Assembly (NCBI RefSeq): GCF_003696215.1
Contig: NZ_RFFG01000030.1
Coordinates: 29,895 to 93,894, forward strand
Direction: 5' to 3'
DNA length: 64,000 nt
Source: Actinomadura harenae
GTDB taxonomy: Bacteria > Actinomycetota > Actinomycetes > Streptosporangiales > Streptosporangiaceae
The translations under genes and the position numbers were made by a program. Shown in pieces: positions 7,748 through 16,642 of the stretch (its first letter is position 1; the number at the start of each line of letters is the position of its first letter). The notes beneath the pieces are model-generated. The model was not told the DNA's origin, did not search any database, and saw only the letters and a list, made by a program, of their open reading frames with translations.

Positions 7748-8407
7748 ATGACGCTCTCCCTGTCCGATGTCACCGTCACCCGCGGGCACGGCCGGACCCG
7801 TACGCCCGTCTTCCACGAGTTCACCGCGCGGTTCGAGCCGGGCCGGGTCACCGCGCTGGTCGGGCCGTCCGGCTCCGGCAAGTCCACCCTGCTCGCGGTC
7901 GCGGGCGCGCTCCTGCTCCCCGACTCCGGCGCCGTCGTCCTGGACGACACCGACATCACCGGGCTGCGCGAGGCCGAGCGCACCCGGCTGCGCCGCGAGC
8001 GGATCGGCTACATGTTCCAGTCCGGGAACCTGCTCGGCGCCCTGACCGCGACCGAGCAGCTGCTCGCCGCGTCGTACGTCGCGGGCGGGGGCACCCGGCG
8101 GCACCGGGCCCGCGCCGTCGCGGCGCTGGAGGAGGTCGGCCTGGCGGACCGGCTGAAGCACCGGCCCGACCAGCTGTCCGGAGGCGAGCGCCAGCGCGTC
8201 GCCCTGGCCCGCGCCCTGTTCCTCGGCCCCGGCCTGCTGCTGGTGGACGAGCCGACCGCCGCCGTGGACCGCACCCAGGCCGACGCGATCGCCAAGCTCA
8301 TCATCGACCGCACCCGCGCCCACGACTGCGTCACCCTCGTCGCCACCCACGACCCGGCCGTCATCGCGACCGCCGACACCCGCATCGACCTGAACCCCGA
8401 ACCGTAG
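7748..8407 (+). CDS. ABC transporter ATP-binding protein, LolD/MacB type
   Basis: The protein has 219 residues, a normal size for this family. The Walker A motif GPSGSGKST lies near residue 39, the Q-loop is at YMFQSGNLLG, the signature is LSGGERQRVALARAL and Walker B is LLLVDEPTAAVD. ATG 7748 is chosen because CGGAG precedes it and because the start matches homologue length; an in-frame GTG at 7715 overlaps the permease gene. It energises the FtsX-type permease encoded just upstream. Confidence 0.9.
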   Translation: MTLSLSDVTVTRGHGRTRTPVFHEFTARFEPGRVTALVGPSGSGKSTLLAVAGALLLPDSGAVVLDDTDITGLREAERTRLRRERIGYMFQSGNLLGALTATEQLLAASYVAGGGTRRHRARAVAALEEVGLADRLKHRPDQLSGGERQRVALARALFLGPGLLLVDEPTAAVDRTQADAIAKLIIDRTRAHDCVTLVATHDPAVIATADTRIDLNPEP

Positions 8408-8488
8408 AAGCACCCCGCGAGCAGGGCGCGGGCCCGGACCTCCGGCCCCGCATGGCACCGGCACCCGCCGGCAAGGGAGCATGCCGCC

Positions 8489-9427
8489 ATGAGGAACCCG
8501 TTCGGACGCCCGAGCCTGCGCCCCTACCTCGCCCACAAACAACCGCCCGCGGCCCCGTCGGACGGGGTGACCGCCCACTTCCTGGGCACCAGCTCCGTCC
8601 TGCTGTCCGACGGCGAGACCACGCTGCTCTGCGACGGTTTCGTCTCCCGGCCCGGCCTGCTGCGGGTGGGCCTCGGCAAGATCGCGCCGAGCCGGGCCCT
8701 GGTCCGCGCGGCGATCGACCGGCTCGAAGCGCGCGACCTGAGCGCCGTGTTCTGCGCGCACTCCCATTACGACCACGCGCTCGACGCGCCGCTGTGGAGC
8801 CTGGAGACCGGCGCCGACCTGATCGGCTCGGAGTCCACCGCCAACATCGGGCGCGGTCTCGCCGTCCCGGCCTCGTCCCTGCGTGTGGTCGCGGACGGCG
8901 ACACCCTCGCCTACGGCCGCTTCGAGCTCACCTTCCTCGACTCGGTGCACAGCCCCGGCGACCACTTTCCCGGGACCGTCGACGAACCCCTCGTCCCGCC
9001 GGCGCGCGCGAGGGCCTGGCAGACCGGCAACGCCTACTCCGTCCTCGTCGCCCACCCCGCCGGACGGATCCTGCTGCACTCCAGCGCGAACCACCGTCCC
9101 GGGATGCTGGCCGGGCACCACGCCGACGTCGTGTACCTGAGCATCGGCGCGCTGGGCGGACAGTCCGCCGAGTTCGCGCACCGCTACTGGGACGAGGTCG
9201 TCCACACGACCAGGGCGCGCCGCGTCGTCCTCACCCACTGGGACGACTTCTTCACCGGCCTCGACAGGCCGCTCCGTCCGATGCCCCGCTTCGCCGACCG
9301 GATCGACACCGCCATCGAGGCGCTCCTCCCCCTCGCCCGCCGTGACGGCGTCGACGTCCAGCTCCCCGTGGCCTGGCAACCCGCCGCGCCTCTGGACGGC
9401 CTCGCCGGTTCCCAGGGCGACCGGTGA
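8489..9427 (+). CDS. Metallo-beta-lactamase-fold hydrolase
   Basis: The 312-residue protein has the HxHxDH zinc motif as HSHYDHA near residue 91. Later candidate metal ligands are Asp/His in LDSVHSPGDH (about residues 150-160) and His in VLTHWDDF (about residue 250). The N-terminal VTAHFLGTSSVLLSDG strand is the usual start of the fold. The substrate cannot be deduced; the family includes phosphodiesterases, lactonases and thiol hydrolases. AAGGGAG precedes ATG 8489. Its 3' end faces the asnC gene with only 18 bp between the stops. Confidence 0.8.
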   Translation: MRNPFGRPSLRPYLAHKQPPAAPSDGVTAHFLGTSSVLLSDGETTLLCDGFVSRPGLLRVGLGKIAPSRALVRAAIDRLEARDLSAVFCAHSHYDHALDAPLWSLETGADLIGSESTANIGRGLAVPASSLRVVADGDTLAYGRFELTFLDSVHSPGDHFPGTVDEPLVPPARARAWQTGNAYSVLVAHPAGRILLHSSANHRPGMLAGHHADVVYLSIGALGGQSAEFAHRYWDEVVHTTRARRVVLTHWDDFFTGLDRPLRPMPRFADRIDTAIEALLPLARRDGVDVQLPVAWQPAAPLDGLAGSQGDR

Positions 9428-9445
9428 CGCCTGGATTCGCGCAGG

Positions 9446-9883
9446 TCAGAGGCCCGGGATGGACTTCATCGTGACGTAGCTGTTCACAGCGGCCACGCCG
9501 GGCAGGCCGGCCAGGCGGTTGGCGTGGAAGTCCTCGAAGGCGGGCAGGTCGGCGACCTCGACCTGGAGGAGGTAGTCGTAGTCGCCGGTGACGTGGTGGC
9601 TGTGGACCACCTCGCAGAGCCGGGCGACCTCGCGTTCGAACTCGGCCACGTGCTCGCGGGAGTGGCGTACCAGCCGGACGCCGACGAACACCCGCAGGGC
9701 GCGGCCGACCGCGGCGCCGTCGACCAGCGCCCGGTATCCGCGGATCACCCCGGACTCCTCGAGCCGGCGGACGCGCCGGAGGCAGGGCGAGGGCGAGAGC
9801 CCGACCCGGGCGGCGAGGTCGGCGTTGCTGATCCGGCCGTCCTTCTCGAGCACGGCCAGGATGGCCCGGTCCACGTCGTCCAC
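9446..9883 (-). CDS. Lrp/AsnC family transcriptional regulator
   Basis: From GTG 9883 the protein has 145 residues, typical of the family. The N-terminal helix-turn-helix is DVDRAILAVLEKDGRISNADLAARVGLSPSPCLRRV. The C-terminal RAM domain (residues about 65-140) includes VTGDYDYLLQVEVADLPAFEDF. Family members sense amino acids or related metabolites. The frame stays open upstream to 10018, but the family start aligns with VDDVDRAIL, so GTG 9883 is preferred; no strong ribosome site is visible. A short divergent reading frame at 10051 may be the remains of its target gene. Confidence 0.85.
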   Translation of the reverse strand: MDDVDRAILAVLEKDGRISNADLAARVGLSPSPCLRRVRRLEESGVIRGYRALVDGAAVGRALRVFVGVRLVRHSREHVAEFEREVARLCEVVHSHHVTGDYDYLLQVEVADLPAFEDFHANRLAGLPGVAAVNSYVTMKSIPGL

Positions 9884-10050
9884 GCGCGCAACTTTATTGC
9901 CCGAAACCCCCGTGGCACCACGGCCGGATGCGCGGGCGGGCGCCATCCGCCGCCAACGTTGCCGGAATCGGCGCTGGTCAGCGCGCCGAGCGGCCGGCCC
10001 GCGGCCACGCTCGGCCAAGTACGGCGAGTGAACCCGAGGGAAGGGACGCC

Positions 10051-10149
10051 ATGGCGGGCGGTGGCATGTTCTCGACCCTGTGGACGGACGACCCGACCGT
10101 TTTCCCGGTCACCGACCCCGCCGGGGCTAGCTCCGCTCGTTGGTCGTGA
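10051..10149 (+). pseudogene. Possible truncated gene start (32 codons)
   Basis: A 32-codon frame starts at ATG 10051 with GGAAGGGA just upstream. It encodes MAGGGMFSTLWTDDPTVFP..., which is not obviously random sequence. It lies upstream of the divergent asnC gene, where an AsnC-regulated metabolic gene is usually found, but it runs into the 3' end of the convergent tetR gene and stops there. It may be the surviving 5' tip of a deleted gene. It could also be a chance frame; function is not assigned. Confidence 0.3.
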
Positions 10150-10765
10150 GCACGGCGCGGGCGTCGGTCTCGGCGGCGAGGCGGTCGAGGTGGTAGTCGA
10201 GGACGGCCAGGGCGGTGGCGGGCTTCTGCTGGCCGAGCAGGATGTGGGAGTTCAGGCCGTAGACCAGGCTCAGCAGGATGTCGGCCTCGTGGTGCGGGTC
10301 GAGGTCGGCCCGCACCTCGCCCGCCTCCTGGGCGGCGCGCAACTGGGCGATCGTGGCCTGGATGAGCTCGTCGTACCCGGCGCGGAAGTAGGCGGCGAGG
10401 CCCGCGTCGTTCAGCGCCGTCACGAAGAACGCGATGCCGACCATCGACTCGGTGCGCCGGTCCTCGTCCTCGGGGAGCAGCTCGGTGAGCATGACGCGCA
10501 GGACGTGGCGCGGGCTCGCGGGCTCGGCCACCTCGGCGAGCCGCCGCTCCATGCGCTCGCGCATCCGCTCGTTGGCGTACTCGATGGCGAAGACGAGCAT
10601 CTGGTCGCGGCTCTTGAAGTAGTGCTGGACCAGACCCTTCGACACCTGCGCCTCGGCGGCGACCAGGCTCAGGCTGACCGCCTCGACCCCGCCCCGCCGC
10701 ACCAGCCGCCACAGCGCCTCGGCGAGCTGCCGCCGCCGTTCCTCGTGATCGACCCGCCTCGGCAT
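10127..10765 (-). CDS. TetR family transcriptional regulator
   Basis: The 212-residue protein has its helix-turn-helix at about residues 27-50 (VSLSLVAAEAQVSKGLVQHYFKSRDQML); the VQHYF variant is common in the BetI-like subgroup. The helical C-terminal domain includes ESMVGIAFFVTALND and ADILLSLVYGLNSHILLG. ATG 10765 has only a weak ribosome site. It is divergent from the unknown membrane-protein gene at 10945, which is its most likely target. The two starts are 179 bp apart. Confidence 0.85.
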   Translation of the reverse strand: MPRRVDHEERRRQLAEALWRLVRRGGVEAVSLSLVAAEAQVSKGLVQHYFKSRDQMLVFAIEYANERMRERMERRLAEVAEPASPRHVLRVMLTELLPEDEDRRTESMVGIAFFVTALNDAGLAAYFRAGYDELIQATIAQLRAAQEAGEVRADLDPHHEADILLSLVYGLNSHILLGQQKPATALAVLDYHLDRLAAETDARAVLTTNERS

Positions 10766-10816
10766 CTATCACCCGTCCGTTGATCGCCGGTCGCCCGCCG
10801 TTACGGTACGCCCGGA

Positions 10817-10834
10817 TTGCGAACCGCCGCGCAA
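10817..10834. promoter_or_regulatory. Candidate operator in the tetR/membrane-protein divergent gap
   Basis: TTGCG (10817-10821) and CGCAA (10830-10834) form an inverted repeat with an 8-bp spacer, inside the AT-richer part of the gap. Length and position suit a TetR-type dimer site, but the arms are short. Confidence 0.3.
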
Positions 10835-10944
10835 GCTGTTTACAATCCGATCGTATCGCCAAGAAGGGGGCGGCCGACACCGCACGCCGCCCAGCCCCCC
10901 GCCGGCCAGCGGGTCACCCCCGCCAGCTCCAGGAAAGCGGTCAC

Positions 10945-12027
10945 ATGCACAGGTGGTCACCCGCCGCGACACTGGTCGTCATCGCTCCCCTCATAGCGGA
11001 GGTGCTCTCCGGGTCGACGCTGGTCACCGACATCCCCGGCCTGGTGTTCTTCGTCCCGCTGTACGGGGCGGGCGCCCTGCTCGTCCGCGAGTGCGTGCGG
11101 CGGCGGGGACGCGGCTGGGGCAGCGTGCTGATCCTCGGCATCGCCTTCGGCATCGTCGAGGAGGGGCTGGCCGTCCAAGCGCTGTTCAACCCGGACGTCA
11201 TCTCGTCCGCGGCCTGGGGCGCGCGGGCGGGCGGGCACGTCGCCGGGTTCTACGGCGTGTTCACCGAGGCGGTGCTCGTGTACCACGCGGTATGGAGCAT
11301 CACGATCCCCATCGTCCTCACCGAGCTGCTCTTCCCGGCGCGGGCGGACCGCCCGTTCCTCAGCCGGAAGGGCCTGGCGATCACCGCGGTCGCCTACGCG
11401 GTCGGGGTCGTCCTGGTGGGAATGATCGCGCACGGCGTGATGCTCGCGGAGAGCCGGGAGAACTACTGGGCCCCCTCCGGGACGCGCGCGTTCACCGCGT
11501 TCCTGGTCGTGGCGCTCGGCTTCGCCGCCCTGGTGCCGCGCGGCTCCGGGACGGCGCGGACCCGGCCGGGCGCGACCGCTCCCCCGGTCTGGATGCCCCT
11601 GCTCACCGGCGCCGTGGGCGGGCTCGCTTTCCTGGCACTCATGGACCTGCCCGTCCGCTACGCCAAGCCCCTGACCAAGGGGACGAACGCCCTCGTCCCG
11701 ATGGTCGGCGGCGCGGCCATCGTGCTGCTCCTCGGTTGGCTGGTCCGCCGGTGGGAGTCCGCCGACGGCTGGGGCGACGGGCACCGGCTCGCGCTCGTCG
11801 GCGGCGCTCTGCTGGTCGTCCCGGTCATCCCGATCCTGCAGCGCGTCGGCTCGGCGGGCGACCGGATCGGCCTGGCCGTCCTGGAGGCCGCGCTGTTCGC
11901 GCTGCTCGTCCGGTTCGCGGTGACCATCCGCGCGCGCGACGGGGCGCCTCCCGCCGATCCCGGCTCGCGTGAGCGTGAGGGCCCCGCCCTGTCCGGTGAC
12001 CACACGTCCGGTTCCCGCACGTCCTAG
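10945..12027 (+). CDS. Integral membrane protein of unknown function
   Basis: The 360-residue protein starts at ATG 10945 with AGGAA 10 bp upstream. It has about eight to ten hydrophobic segments, beginning with AATLVVIAPLIAEVLSG. An EEGLA-type acidic stretch lies in ILGIAFGIVEEGLAVQALF, and conserved-looking polar residues occur in GFYGVFTEAVLVYHAVWS. The C-terminal tail of about 30 residues is polar and probably cytoplasmic. The E-E pair and helix arrangement faintly recall intramembrane CPBP-type proteins, but the match is too weak to assign. It sits between its probable TetR regulator and the sugar genes. Confidence 0.65.
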   Translation: MHRWSPAATLVVIAPLIAEVLSGSTLVTDIPGLVFFVPLYGAGALLVRECVRRRGRGWGSVLILGIAFGIVEEGLAVQALFNPDVISSAAWGARAGGHVAGFYGVFTEAVLVYHAVWSITIPIVLTELLFPARADRPFLSRKGLAITAVAYAVGVVLVGMIAHGVMLAESRENYWAPSGTRAFTAFLVVALGFAALVPRGSGTARTRPGATAPPVWMPLLTGAVGGLAFLALMDLPVRYAKPLTKGTNALVPMVGGAAIVLLLGWLVRRWESADGWGDGHRLALVGGALLVVPVIPILQRVGSAGDRIGLAVLEAALFALLVRFAVTIRARDGAPPADPGSREREGPALSGDHTSGSRTS

Positions 12028-12189
12028 GCGCCGCCCGCGTCAGGCCGTTCCTCCCCCTTCCGACCGCCCACATCGATCCATGACCGTGCCGACGTCCGCG
12101 CCCTGGGTGCGGGCGGCGGTTCCCCGTTCCCTCGATCCGTCCACCCGCGTCCTTCCCTCCGCGTTCGAGCGAATCCAGGTGGTGAGTTC

Positions 12190-13062
12190 ATGAAAGGGAT
12201 CATCCTGGCCGGGGGCAGTGGCACCCGGCTGCACCCGGCGACGGTCGCCGTGTCGAAACAGCTGCTCCCCGTCTACGACAAGCCGATGGTGTACTACCCG
12301 CTGTCGGTGCTGATGCTCGCGGGCATCCGCGACATCCTGGTCATCTCCACTCCCGCCGACCTGCCGCTGTTCCGGCGGCTCCTCGGGGACGGCGCGCGGC
12401 TCGGCCTGAGCCTCGACTACGCCGAGCAGCCCGTCCCGAACGGGCTCGCCGAGGCGTTCCGCATCGGGGCCCGGCACATCGGCGACGACTCGGTGGCGCT
12501 CGTCCTCGGCGACAACATCTTCCACGGCCCCGGGCTCTCCACGGAGCTGCAACGCCACGCCCGCGACCTCACCGGATGCGTCCTGTTCGGCTACCCAGTG
12601 CGGGATCCGGAACGGTACGGGATCGGCGAGACCGACGAGGCCGGACGGCTGCTCTCCGTCGTCGAGAAACCGGAGAAACCACGCTCGAACCTCGCCATCA
12701 CCGGCCTCTACCTGTACGACAACGACGTCGTCGAGATCGCCCGCGGGCTGGAGCCGTCCGCGCGCGGCGAGCTGGAGATCACCGACGTCAACCAGGAGTA
12801 CGTGCGGCGCGGCACCGCCCGGCTGGTCGACCTCGGCCGCGGCTTCGCCTGGCTCGACATGGGCACGCACGACTCGCTCGTCGAGGCCGGGCAGTACGTG
12901 CAGATCCTCGAGCACCGCCAGGGCGTGCGGATCGCCTGCGTCGAGGAGATCGCGCTGCGGATGGGCTTCATCGACTCCGCGGCCTGCTACGAGCTGGGCC
13001 TGTCCCTCGCGAAGAGCAACTACGGGCGGTACGTCATGGACGTCGCGGTGGGGGCCTCATGA
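12190..13062 (+). CDS. rmlA: Glucose-1-phosphate thymidylyltransferase
   Basis: The 290-residue enzyme is full length for RmlA. It joins glucose-1-phosphate and dTTP to give dTDP-glucose, the first step of deoxysugar biosynthesis. The nucleotide-binding signature GGSGTRLHPAT is at the N-terminus, followed by SKQLLPVYDKPMVYYP. The VLGDNIFHG motif carries the metal-binding Asp, and VVEKPEKP lies near residue 160. Its TGA overlaps the ATG of the next gene (ATGA at 13059-13062), so it is translationally coupled to rmlB. It is the first gene of the plus-strand sugar/export block. Confidence 0.95.
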   Translation: MKGIILAGGSGTRLHPATVAVSKQLLPVYDKPMVYYPLSVLMLAGIRDILVISTPADLPLFRRLLGDGARLGLSLDYAEQPVPNGLAEAFRIGARHIGDDSVALVLGDNIFHGPGLSTELQRHARDLTGCVLFGYPVRDPERYGIGETDEAGRLLSVVEKPEKPRSNLAITGLYLYDNDVVEIARGLEPSARGELEITDVNQEYVRRGTARLVDLGRGFAWLDMGTHDSLVEAGQYVQILEHRQGVRIACVEEIALRMGFIDSAACYELGLSLAKSNYGRYVMDVAVGAS

Positions 13063-14126
13063 ACCGGGACGTCCTGCCCGTCCGCCCCCGGGTGCTGGTC
13101 ACCGGCGGCGCCGGGTTCATCGGCTCGCACTTCGTCCGGTCCGCGCTGCGCGGCGAGTACCCCGGGATCACCCCCGCCGAGCTCGTCGTCCTGGACAAGC
13201 TGACCTACGCCGGGCGGCTGGAGAACCTCGCCCCGGTCGCGGGCGACGACCGCATGCGGTTCGTGCACGGCGACATCTGCGACGCGCGGCTGGTCGAGGA
13301 CGTCATGACCGGCGTCGACCTGGTGGTCCACTTCGCCGCCGAGTCGCACGTCGACCGGTCCATCGCCGGGTCGGACGCGTTCACCCGCACCAACGTCCTC
13401 GGCACGCAGGTGCTGCTCAGCGCGGCGCTGCGCGCGGGCGTCCGCCGCTTCACGCACGTCTCGACGGACGAGGTGTACGGGTCGATCAACGAGGGCTCCT
13501 GGGCCGAGGACGCCCCGCTCGAGCCGAACTCCCCGTACGCGGCGTCCAAGGCGTCGTCGGACCTGCTGGTGCGGGCCTACCACCGCACCCACGGTCTGCC
13601 CGTGTGCGTCACCCGCTGCCCCAACAACTACGGGCCGCACCAGTTCCCGGAGAAGATCATCCCGCTGTTCGTCAGCAACCTGCTGGACGGCCGTCCGGTG
13701 CCGCTCTACGGCGACGGCCTGAACGTCCGGGAGTGGCTGCACGTGGACGACCACTGCCGCGCCGTCGCGCTGGTCGCCGAGCGCGGGCGTCCCGGGGAGG
13801 TCTACAACGTCGGCCCCGGCACGCCGCTGTCGAACCTGGAGCTGACCCGGCTGCTGCTGGAGGCCGTCGGCGCGGACGCGTCCATGGTCATGCCGGTCGC
13901 CGACCGCAAGGGGCACGACCGGCGCTACGCCGTGGACGCGACGAAGATCGCGGGCGAGCTCGGCTTCACGCCCCGGGTGCCGTTCGGCGAGGGGCTCGCC
14001 GCGACCGTCGCCTGGTACGCGGGCCGCCGCGACTGGTGGGAGCCCCTCCGCGACCCGGCGCTCCCCACCGAGGCGCCCGTCCCCGTCAACGCGTCCGCCG
14101 GAGGTGACCGTGATCACGCTGACTGA
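13059..14126 (+). CDS. rmlB: dTDP-glucose 4,6-dehydratase
   Basis: The 355-residue extended SDR enzyme converts dTDP-glucose to dTDP-4-keto-6-deoxyglucose. The NAD-binding motif is GGAGFIG near residue 16. The catalytic T-D-E triad appears in HVSTDEVYG and the Tyr/Lys pair in SPYAASKASSD. FAAESHVDRSI is also characteristic. The ATG 13059 start overlaps the rmlA stop by 4 bp, and the 3' end overlaps the ABC ATPase gene. With RmlA it supplies the common intermediate for 6-deoxyhexoses. Confidence 0.95.
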   Translation: MNRDVLPVRPRVLVTGGAGFIGSHFVRSALRGEYPGITPAELVVLDKLTYAGRLENLAPVAGDDRMRFVHGDICDARLVEDVMTGVDLVVHFAAESHVDRSIAGSDAFTRTNVLGTQVLLSAALRAGVRRFTHVSTDEVYGSINEGSWAEDAPLEPNSPYAASKASSDLLVRAYHRTHGLPVCVTRCPNNYGPHQFPEKIIPLFVSNLLDGRPVPLYGDGLNVREWLHVDDHCRAVALVAERGRPGEVYNVGPGTPLSNLELTRLLLEAVGADASMVMPVADRKGHDRRYAVDATKIAGELGFTPRVPFGEGLAATVAWYAGRRDWWEPLRDPALPTEAPVPVNASAGGDRDHAD

Positions 14127-15039
14127 CCTGACCAAGCGGTACGGCTCGACGCTGGCGGTCGACCGGCTGTCGTTCCGGATCCGGCCCGGCCTGGTGACCG
14201 GGTTCCTCGGCCCGAACGGGGCCGGGAAGTCGACGACCATGCGCATGATCGTCGGGCTGGACCGGCCGACGGGCGGCCAGGTCGTCATCGACGGGTCCCG
14301 CTACGACCGGATCGGCGAGCCGCTGCGCCGGGTCGGCGCGATGCTCGACGCGCAGGGCACGCACGGCGGACGGTCCGCCCGCGACCACCTGCGATGGCTC
14401 GCGCAGAGCAACCGGATCCCGGCCAAGCGGGTCGAGGAGGTCCTGGAGAAGGTCGGCATCGCCGAGGTCGCCGGCCGCCGCACCCGCGGGTTCTCGCTCG
14501 GCATGAGCCAGCGGCTCGGGATCGCCGCCGCGCTGCTCGGCGACCCGCCCATCCTCCTGCTGGACGAACCCGTCAACGGCCTGGACCCCGAGGGCGTGCG
14601 CTGGATCCGGACGCTGATGCGGAACCTCGCCGAGGAGGGCCGGACGATCTTCGTGTCGAGCCACCTGATGAGCGAGATGGCCATCACCGCCGACCACCTG
14701 GTCGTGATCGGGCGCGGCAGGCTCCTCGCCGACACCTCGATGGCGGAGTTCATCGACGCCAACGCCCGCAGCTGGATCCGGATCCGCAGCCCGCAGCCCG
14801 AGCAGCTGCTCGACGCGCTGGCCGGGGCCGGGATCACCGCGCGCCGCGACGACGACGGGACGTTCGAGGTCGAGGGCGGCGACACCGAGCGGGTCGGCGA
14901 CGTCCTCGCGGAGGGCGGGGTGACGCTGCACGAGCTCAGCCCGCGGCACGCCTCGCTCGAGGAGGCGTTCATCCGGATGACCGAGGACTCGGTGGAGTAC
15001 TCCGCCGAGGGGACCGCGCACGAGGGGGCGGCGAAGTGA
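14110..15039 (+). CDS. ABC-2 type exporter ATP-binding protein (DrrA/BcrA-like)
   Basis: The protein has 309 residues. Walker A is LGPNGAGKSTT near residue 37, the signature motif is FSLGMSQRLGIAAALLG and Walker B is ILLLDEPVNGLDPEG. The SSHLMSEM switch region and a C-terminal extension of about 90 residues are typical of DrrA/BcrA ATPases. GGAGGT at 14100-14105 favours GTG 14110 over the earlier in-frame GTG 14104, which touches the ribosome site. It overlaps the rmlB 3' end by 17 bp and its stop overlaps the permease start. This coupling to sugar genes suggests export of, and self-resistance to, the glycosylated product. Confidence 0.9.
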   Translation: MITLTDLTKRYGSTLAVDRLSFRIRPGLVTGFLGPNGAGKSTTMRMIVGLDRPTGGQVVIDGSRYDRIGEPLRRVGAMLDAQGTHGGRSARDHLRWLAQSNRIPAKRVEEVLEKVGIAEVAGRRTRGFSLGMSQRLGIAAALLGDPPILLLDEPVNGLDPEGVRWIRTLMRNLAEEGRTIFVSSHLMSEMAITADHLVVIGRGRLLADTSMAEFIDANARSWIRIRSPQPEQLLDALAGAGITARRDDDGTFEVEGGDTERVGDVLAEGGVTLHELSPRHASLEEAFIRMTEDSVEYSAEGTAHEGAAK

Positions 15040-15800
15040 GGTCGGCGCGGGCCCTGCTGCTCGCCGAGTGGACGAAGATCCGCTCGGTGCGCTCCACGGT
15101 GTGGACGCTCATCACGGCGTTCGTGGTCACCGTCCTGACCAGCACCGTCATCGCGGCCGTCTACAACAACCAGTTCGACTCGCTGTCGGCGAAGCAGAAG
15201 GCCGACTTCGACCCGACCAACCTGGGGTTCATCGGGGTGCAGCTCGGCCAGCTGGTGCTGGTCGTCTTCGCCGTCCTGGTGGTGTGCTCGGAGTACACGA
15301 CCAGGACCGTCCGGTACTCGCTGATGGCCGTGCCGCGCCGGGGCGCGTTCCTCGCCGCCAAGCTGACGGTCGCGACGGCGCTGGTGCTGGTGACGTCGAT
15401 GGCGACCGCGTTCACCACCTTCGGCATCGCGCAGTCGATCTTCGGCGCCCGGGGCGCGTCGCTCGGCGATCCCGGCGTGGCACGCGCGGTCGTCGGCGCC
15501 GGGCTGTACATGACGCTGATCACGCTGCTCGCGATGGGGCTGTCGGCGGTGCTGCGCAGCCCGATGCTCTCGCTGGGCGTGCTGATGCCGTTCTTCTTCC
15601 TGGTGTCGCCGATCCTGACCACCGTCCCCCGGATCAGGACCGCCGCGCGGTTCCTGCCCGACCAGGCGGGCGGGCTGGTCACGCACGTCCGGACGAGCGG
15701 CTGGCCGTTCGGCCCGTGGGCGGGCCTGGCGATCCTGTGCGGCTGGACGGCGGCGCTGGTGCTGGCCGGGTACCTGACACTGCGCCGGCGGGACGCGTGA
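15036..15800 (+). CDS. ABC-2 type exporter permease (DrrB/BcrB-like)
   Basis: The 254-residue protein starts at GTG 15036, which overlaps the ATPase stop (GTGA). It begins ALLLAEWTKIRSVRSTVWT, the typical cytoplasmic N-terminus of ABC-2 permeases. Six hydrophobic segments follow, including LVLVVFAVLVVCSEYTTRTVRYS and a long LITLLAMGLSAVLRS helix. It ends with the usual GYLTLRRRDA. It should form the membrane channel for the upstream ATPase. The substrate is inferred from context only. Confidence 0.88.
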   Translation: MRSARALLLAEWTKIRSVRSTVWTLITAFVVTVLTSTVIAAVYNNQFDSLSAKQKADFDPTNLGFIGVQLGQLVLVVFAVLVVCSEYTTRTVRYSLMAVPRRGAFLAAKLTVATALVLVTSMATAFTTFGIAQSIFGARGASLGDPGVARAVVGAGLYMTLITLLAMGLSAVLRSPMLSLGVLMPFFFLVSPILTTVPRIRTAARFLPDQAGGLVTHVRTSGWPFGPWAGLAILCGWTAALVLAGYLTLRRRDA

Positions 15801-15975
15801 CCGGCCGCGCGGGCCGCGCTCACGGTGCCGGTCGCGGTGCCGGTCGCGCCGTACCGCCGGTTCCGCCGGTTCCGCCGGGCGCGGGGCGGCGGGCCCGCCC
15901 TTTCGACTCCCGCGGCGCAGGTCACCGGTCCTTTCCGCAGCTAATTTCTCCGCAGCCGCACCTTCAGGGGCACGC

Positions 15976-16581
15976 ATGGATGTGTACGTAGAGGAAATAG
16001 GCATCGACGGCGCCTTCGTCTTCACGCCGCGCAAGCACGGCGACGAGCGCGGGATATTCTTCGAGCTGTTCAAGTCGACGACGGTCCGCGACGTGGTCGG
16101 CTCCGCGTTTCGCACCGCGCAGGTCAACTGCTCGGTGTCGAAGGCCGGCGCGCTGCGCGGAATTCATTTCGCGGACGTCCCGCCCGGGCAGGCGAAATTC
16201 GTGACCTGCCTGACCGGCGCGGTGTTCGACGTGGTGGTGGATCTGCGCTGCGGATCGCCCACGTTCGGGCAGTGGCGGTCGGTCGTGCTGGACGACTCGT
16301 CCCGCCGGTGCGTGTACCTGGCCGAGGGGCTCGGGCACGGCTTCATGGCGCTCCAGGACGACTCGGCGGTCACCTACCTGTGTTCCAGCGAGTACGACCC
16401 GGACCGCGAGCACACCGTCTACCCGTACGACCCGCAGCTGTCGATCGAGTGGCCGGCGGACCTGGACCCTTGCCTGTCGTCCAGGGACCTGAGCGCGCCG
16501 ACCCTGACCGAGGCCCGCCGGTCGGGACTGCTCCCGGCGCATCCGGCGGCCGCCGCCGGGCCGCGCCGCCCGGCGGGTTAA
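15976..16581 (+). CDS. dTDP-4-keto-6-deoxyhexose 3,5-epimerase (RmlC family)
   Basis: The 201-residue cupin enzyme has the size of RmlC-type epimerases. The catalytic His lies in GALRGIHFADVP, the second motif is LAEGLGHGFMAL, and the catalytic Tyr is in AVTYLCSSEYDP. The substrate-binding ERGIFFE stretch is near residue 25. The family includes 3,5-epimerases (L-rhamnose route) and 3- or 5-only epimerases used for other deoxysugars; sequence alone does not decide which. AGGGG precedes ATG 15976. It lies after a 175-bp gap, so it may have its own promoter or belong to the same transcript. Confidence 0.88.
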   Translation: MDVYVEEIGIDGAFVFTPRKHGDERGIFFELFKSTTVRDVVGSAFRTAQVNCSVSKAGALRGIHFADVPPGQAKFVTCLTGAVFDVVVDLRCGSPTFGQWRSVVLDDSSRRCVYLAEGLGHGFMALQDDSAVTYLCSSEYDPDREHTVYPYDPQLSIEWPADLDPCLSSRDLSAPTLTEARRSGLLPAHPAAAAGPRRPAG

Positions 16582-16642
16582 TGGGCCCCGCCCGCCATTT
16601 CGACAGCTTCGGAAACCGTTTGTGAAATCCTTGTTGCCGACC

